Below are positions 29,821 through 32,820 of a stretch of 32,820 nucleotides of DNA, in pieces. The stretch is taken from contig JAOPYH010000240.1 in NCBI GenBank assembly GCA_025964715.1, forward strand, positions 1 to 32,820, given 5' to 3'. The position numbers were made by a program, and so were the translations under genes. The notes beneath the pieces are model-generated. The model saw only the letters and a list, made by a program, of their open reading frames with translations. It was not told the origin of the DNA and did no database searches. Origin of the DNA: Streptosporangiaceae bacterium. GTDB lineage: Bacteria > Actinomycetota > Actinomycetes > Streptosporangiales > Streptosporangiaceae. Position 1 is the stretch's first letter. Every line of letters begins with the position of its first letter.

Positions 29821-30989
29821 GCCTTGAACGTTAGTGCGCCAAGCCCAGTCCGGCCGCCCACATCCCCACGGTCAAGGCCGGCCGCTTCGAGAGCCAGCGT
29901 CGCGAACGTGGCGAGCCAGTGGTCCGAGGTGAAGTCGCCGGCGATGACGAGGGGCAGCGCGGCGTCCAGCTGCACCCGCGCGGCGGCGCGGAGCACCGAG
30001 ATCCGATCGTCGCCCTCGGGCAGCGCCCGGGCGATCGCCGCCAGCGCCGCCGACCGGCTGAACGCCAGCCCGACGAGATGGCCGATCTGCGGATCGCGGG
30101 GGTCGGAGACGGCCGGCGGCTCCAGCACGGCGCGCGGCTCGCCCTTCGCAAGGCCCGGCAGGAAGTCCGTGAGCCACCCGGCGAACTCGGCGTCGGGCAG
30201 CACCCGCCGCATGACGTCGGCCTCGGTCAGCGCGGGCGACAGGAAGTCCTGTCCGGAGGGCTCCCAGGCGGCCGGATAGTCGCGGTCGGCGCCGAACCAG
30301 CGCTCGACCGCGCCGGCCACGGCCGGGACGAGGCCGGGGCACCCGGCACCGGCGGCCGAGTCCAGCACCAGACCGAGCGCGAACGCGCTGTTGCCATGCA
30401 CCCCGTGGCGTACGGGATAGGTGGCCTTGCGCAACCAGGCCTCGATGAGCGCGGCGACGGTCTGGACGGCCGGCCGCATGGCCTCGGCCCAGCCCGCGGC
30501 GTCCTCCCTGGCCGTGTTTCCTCTGCCCGTGTTCTCTCTGCCCGTGTTTTCTCTGCCCGTGTCCTCCACGGCCGGGTCCTGCGCGGCGGCCCGGCATTCG
30601 GCCGCCAGGGCGAGCAGCCAGGCCCAGCCATAGGGGCGCTCGAAGGACGGGTTGCCCCGCAGATAGGCGGCCTCCGTCGCCAGGTGCTCGGCGGTGAGGT
30701 GCCGCTCCAGCACCTCGCGGACCCCTGCCACGTCGATCACCGCCGCGTGGCGGCGCAGCAGCCGGACCAGCAGCCAGTGCATGTGCACTGACGAGTGCCA
30801 GTCGTAGGAGCCGTAGAACGCGGGGTGATGCGCGCGTGGCGGCGCGAGGTCCCCCGGCCCCCTGATCAGGTGTGCGGGCGCGTTCGGGAACTCCCGGGTC
30901 ACGTTGTCCACGGCCACCCGGGCGAACCGGACGGCGAGGCCGGCCGGGTCCGGCACCTGGGCAGTGCTCTGGCTAGTGGAGCGTTCCAC
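29817..30989 (-). CDS. DUF2891 family protein
   Basis: The 390-residue protein matches DUF2891: an early HPAFYGSYDWHSSVHMHW block (about residues 55-72), ERPYGWAWLLALAAE, HGVHGNSAFALGL and GQDFLSPALTEADVMRRVL, followed by HLVGLAFSRSAALAAIA. The pattern of conserved aromatic and His residues on a helical scaffold suggests an alpha/alpha-barrel enzyme, but its reaction is unknown to me. Between about residues 142 and 166 an insert reads as five degenerate copies of a 5-residue unit, encoded by a 15-bp tandem repeat. It overlaps pcp upstream by 17 bp and the Nudix regulator downstream by 4 bp, so all three are tightly coupled. Confidence 0.88.
   Translation of the reverse strand: MERSTSQSTAQVPDPAGLAVRFARVAVDNVTREFPNAPAHLIRGPGDLAPPRAHHPAFYGSYDWHSSVHMHWLLVRLLRRHAAVIDVAGVREVLERHLTAEHLATEAAYLRGNPSFERPYGWAWLLALAAECRAAAQDPAVEDTGRENTGRENTGRGNTAREDAAGWAEAMRPAVQTVAALIEAWLRKATYPVRHGVHGNSAFALGLVLDSAAGAGCPGLVPAVAGAVERWFGADRDYPAAWEPSGQDFLSPALTEADVMRRVLPDAEFAGWLTDFLPGLAKGEPRAVLEPPAVSDPRDPQIGHLVGLAFSRSAALAAIARALPEGDDRISVLRAAARVQLDAALPLVIAGDFTSDHWLATFATLALEAAGLDRGDVGGRTGLGALTFKA
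30499..30573 (-). repeat. 15-bp tandem repeat, five degenerate copies, inside the DUF2891 gene
   Basis: On the plus strand the three central units (30514-30528, 30529-30543, 30544-30558) read GTGTTYYCTCTGCCC; the flanking units 30499-30513 and 30559-30573 are more diverged. The unit is a multiple of three, so copy-number change keeps the frame and alters only a surface insert of the protein. Confidence 0.85.
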
Positions 30990-31617
30990 CGGAGACCTTC
31001 AGGTCCTGCGAGGTGGTGACCGCGGCGGAGACCACTGCCCTCAGTGCCGTGGCGATCGCGGCCGCGGGCAGGGATGGCTCGCCGGAGGCCAGGACCTGCT
31101 CGGGGAGGTACGGGACATGGACGAAGCCCCCGCGCAGCCCCGGCCGCTCGGTGGCGATGAGGTGCATGAGGCCGTAGAAGACGTGGTTGCACAGGTAGGT
31201 TCCGGCGGTGTGGGAAACCGAGGCCGGCAGTCCGGCGTCCCGTACCGCCGCGACGCAGGCCTTGACCGGCAGGGTCGAGAAATAGGCCGCCGGCCCGTCC
31301 GCGGCGATGGGCTCGTCCACGGGCTGACGGCCGGAGTTGTCCGGGATGCGGGCGTCGTCGACGTTGATCGCGACGCGCTCGACGGTGAGGTCGGGGCGGC
31401 CGCCGGCCTGCCCCACACAGACGACGAGGTCCGCGCCGGATTCGTCGATGGCCGTACGCAGCCGGTCGATGGCGTCGTGGAACACGACAGGCAGGACCGC
31501 CGTGGTCAGCGAGACGCCGTCCGGTGGCGCGGACGCGGCGAGCCGCACCGCCTGCCACGAGGGGTTGACGGTGGAGTCCTCGAAGGGCTCGAAGCCGGTC
31601 AGCAGCACCCGGGTCAT
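30973..31617 (-). CDS. pcp: Pyroglutamyl-peptidase I
   Basis: Pcp removes N-terminal pyroglutamate (5-oxoproline) from peptides. The 214-residue cytoplasmic protein has the family start VLLTGFEPFEDSTVNPSW and the complete catalytic triad: E80 (TVERVAIN), C143 (TYLCNHVFYG) and H167 (FVHVPYLPEQ). ATG 31617 has GAGAGGAA 5 nt upstream; an in-frame ATG at 31644 would add nine unlikely residues. It lies 32 bp after the DUF979 stop and overlaps DUF2891 by 17 bp. DUF969-DUF979-pcp is a recurrent gene set, so the two membrane proteins probably move pyroglutamate or a related compound (inference from context). Confidence 0.96.
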   Translation of the reverse strand: MTRVLLTGFEPFEDSTVNPSWQAVRLAASAPPDGVSLTTAVLPVVFHDAIDRLRTAIDESGADLVVCVGQAGGRPDLTVERVAINVDDARIPDNSGRQPVDEPIAADGPAAYFSTLPVKACVAAVRDAGLPASVSHTAGTYLCNHVFYGLMHLIATERPGLRGGFVHVPYLPEQVLASGEPSLPAAAIATALRAVVSAAVTTSQDLKVSGGTLH

Positions 31618-31649
31618 TGGTTTCCTCTCACAGGTCTCGGCCAAGGCGG

Positions 31650-32618
31650 TCAGAAGGCGAAGACGGCCATGATCACGATGTTGCAGGCGAGCAGGGCGAT
31701 CGCCGTCGGGACTTGCGCCTTGATCGGCCCGTACTGGTCCTTGAGCTCCAGCAGCGCGGCCGGGACGATGTTGAAGTTGGCCGCCATCGGAGTGGTCAGC
31801 GTGCCGCAGAAGCCGGCCAGCATGCCGACGGCCAGGACCACTGCCGGGTCGCCGTGTGCCTGCTGGATCAGCACCGGCCAGCCGATCGCGGCCGTCATCA
31901 CCGGGAACGCGGCGAAGGCGTTGCCCATGACGAAGGTGAACACCGCCATGCCGACGCAGTACACCGCGACGGCGATGTAGACCTGCCCGTTCGGGAGCAC
32001 GTTCTGGGTGATCGTGCCGACGGCCTTGCCCACCCCGGCCACGGCGAACAGGGCCCCGAGCGTCGCGAGCATCTGCGGCAGCACCATCACGGCGCCCATC
32101 GCCTCGAGCAGCGAACGCCCCTCGTTGACCGGGGTGACGATCCGCCGCTCGCGCAGGATGAACATGCCGACGGCGAGTGCGGTGATGGCCCCGAAGCCGA
32201 GTCCGAGGATCGTCTCGCTGCTCTTCTCCAGGATCAGGCCGCCACCGAGGCTGCGGCCCTTCAGGAGCGTGGCGCAGACGACTGCCACGAACGGGATCGT
32301 GAGGGCCGGGATGAACAGCCGGTTGCCGAACCGCCGCGCGGACCGGGCCCGCTCCTCAGTCGTGGTGGTCTTGCGCTCGCCCCGGCCGGTCAGCCCGAAG
32401 CCGCCGAGCGCGGCCATGAGGAGCACCCCGACGCCGAGCGGCTCCGGCGGCGCCTGGTGCCGCACCACCCAGGTCGCGTAGACGAACCCGATGCCCAGCA
32501 GTCCCCAGAAGGCGGCGGTGCCGAAGCGCTTGGGATTGGTCCGGTCCAGCAGCATCTGGCCGGCCATGATCAGGAAGATCAGCCCGATCAGCCAGTAGAA
32601 CCATTCGACCTTGATCAC
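31650..32618 (-). CDS. DUF979 membrane protein
   Basis: The 322-residue protein has about nine hydrophobic helices and matches DUF979: the start VEWFYWLIGLIFLIMAGQMLLDRTNPKRFGTAAFW spans residues 4-38, and the GFCGTLTTPMAANFNIVPAALLELKDQYGPIKAQ block falls near 264-297. The latter half resembles ion-transporter-superfamily permeases. It is expected to work with the DUF969 protein as one transporter. GTG 32618 overlaps the DUF969 stop as GTGA. The substrate is not established; neighbouring pcp points to pyroglutamate. Confidence 0.92.
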   Translation of the reverse strand: MIKVEWFYWLIGLIFLIMAGQMLLDRTNPKRFGTAAFWGLLGIGFVYATWVVRHQAPPEPLGVGVLLMAALGGFGLTGRGERKTTTTEERARSARRFGNRLFIPALTIPFVAVVCATLLKGRSLGGGLILEKSSETILGLGFGAITALAVGMFILRERRIVTPVNEGRSLLEAMGAVMVLPQMLATLGALFAVAGVGKAVGTITQNVLPNGQVYIAVAVYCVGMAVFTFVMGNAFAAFPVMTAAIGWPVLIQQAHGDPAVVLAVGMLAGFCGTLTTPMAANFNIVPAALLELKDQYGPIKAQVPTAIALLACNIVIMAVFAF

Positions 32619-32820
32619 TTGCTCGTCTCCTCTGCCGCGCGGCCGGCGGGCTCCGCAGCCTCAGTCGCCTTGGCGCCGTTGGCGGTCCTGGCGCCCTCGG
32701 TGCTCATCTCGCGCTCCAGCCATCGGTCCAGGGCCACCAGCCGGTAGCCGTGGATCAGGAAGGCGCAGATCGCGGTCGGGATCGCCCACAGGGCGAGGTG
32801 CAGCGGCTCGAGGTGCGTGC
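32615..32820 (-). CDS. DUF969 membrane protein, C-terminal part
   Basis: Only the last 67 or so codons are in the window; the gene continues past the right edge. The visible part has a membrane helix (LALWAIPTAICAFLIHGYRL) followed by the conserved LDRWLEREM motif, and a long hydrophilic Ala/Glu/Thr-rich tail. That ending, and the 4-bp overlap (GTGA) with the DUF979 gene, identify it as DUF969, the usual partner of DUF979. Confidence 0.82.
   Translation of the reverse strand, partial: THLEPLHLALWAIPTAICAFLIHGYRLVALDRWLEREMSTEGARTANGAKATEAAEPAGRAAEETSK

Noticed and set aside
30499..30573. A CRISPR-like repeat
   Set aside because: The units are contiguous 15-mers without spacers, in frame within a coding sequence.

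Overview
This is high-GC actinomycete DNA. Third codon positions are strongly G/C, GTG and TTG starts are common, and it carries an XRE(DUF5753)/DUF397/RsbW-like ATPase trio, DUF3151, NrtR-like and DUF2891 genes and membrane Ser/Thr kinases. Gene content and order suggest the Streptosporangiales/Thermomonosporaceae or a nearby filamentous lineage; this is an inference from style, not a taxonomic proof. I see no rRNA, tRNA, CRISPR array, insertion sequence, integrase or phage gene.

Layout. 1-2325: accessory/regulatory patch with a pentapeptide-repeat remnant, DUF397 and XRE genes (minus) divergent from an anti-sigma-type ATPase (plus). 2315-7367: a terpene-cyclase-like hypothetical (minus), an adenosine/adenine deaminase-family enzyme with an altered active-site motif, a PhoD-like phosphatase and an NYN-domain protein. 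7448-14711: a housekeeping metabolic stretch: TPR protein, a degenerate alpha/beta hydrolase, pyrE, a small anchored protein and DedA (minus), then fba, DUF3151, purA and a glycerophosphodiester phosphodiesterase whose only workable start looks like CTG. 14718-20349: corA (minus) divergent from purD, purB and a murA-type gene; purA, purD and purB supply steps of purine synthesis.

20728-26901 is the most original part. A three-part regulator (receptor-like, cyclase-like and winged-helix regions) is followed by two paralogous membrane Ser/Thr kinases with a small membrane protein translated from a GTGA overlap between them. All three membrane proteins end in related extracytoplasmic beta-rich domains with two cysteines. 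The two kinase promoters are homologous, with a 17-bp spacer and a -10 box inside a perfect palindrome whose flanks differ but stay palindromic. The first kinase carries a rare TTA leucine codon.

27035-32820: an EamA exporter (plus), then a tightly packed minus-strand run: DUF969 (cut by the window end), DUF979, pyroglutamyl peptidase, DUF2891, an NrtR-like Nudix regulator with a broken Nudix box and an aromatic aminotransferase. It looks like one transcription unit concerned with pyroglutamate or peptide-derived amino acids.

Several genes (TPR, pyrE, DUF3151, purD, eamA) have a TANNNT box 6-8 nt before the start codon and no Shine-Dalgarno, as expected of leaderless transcripts. Strong hairpins follow fba, purB, murA and the second kinase. 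All calls were made by eye; no database search was run.
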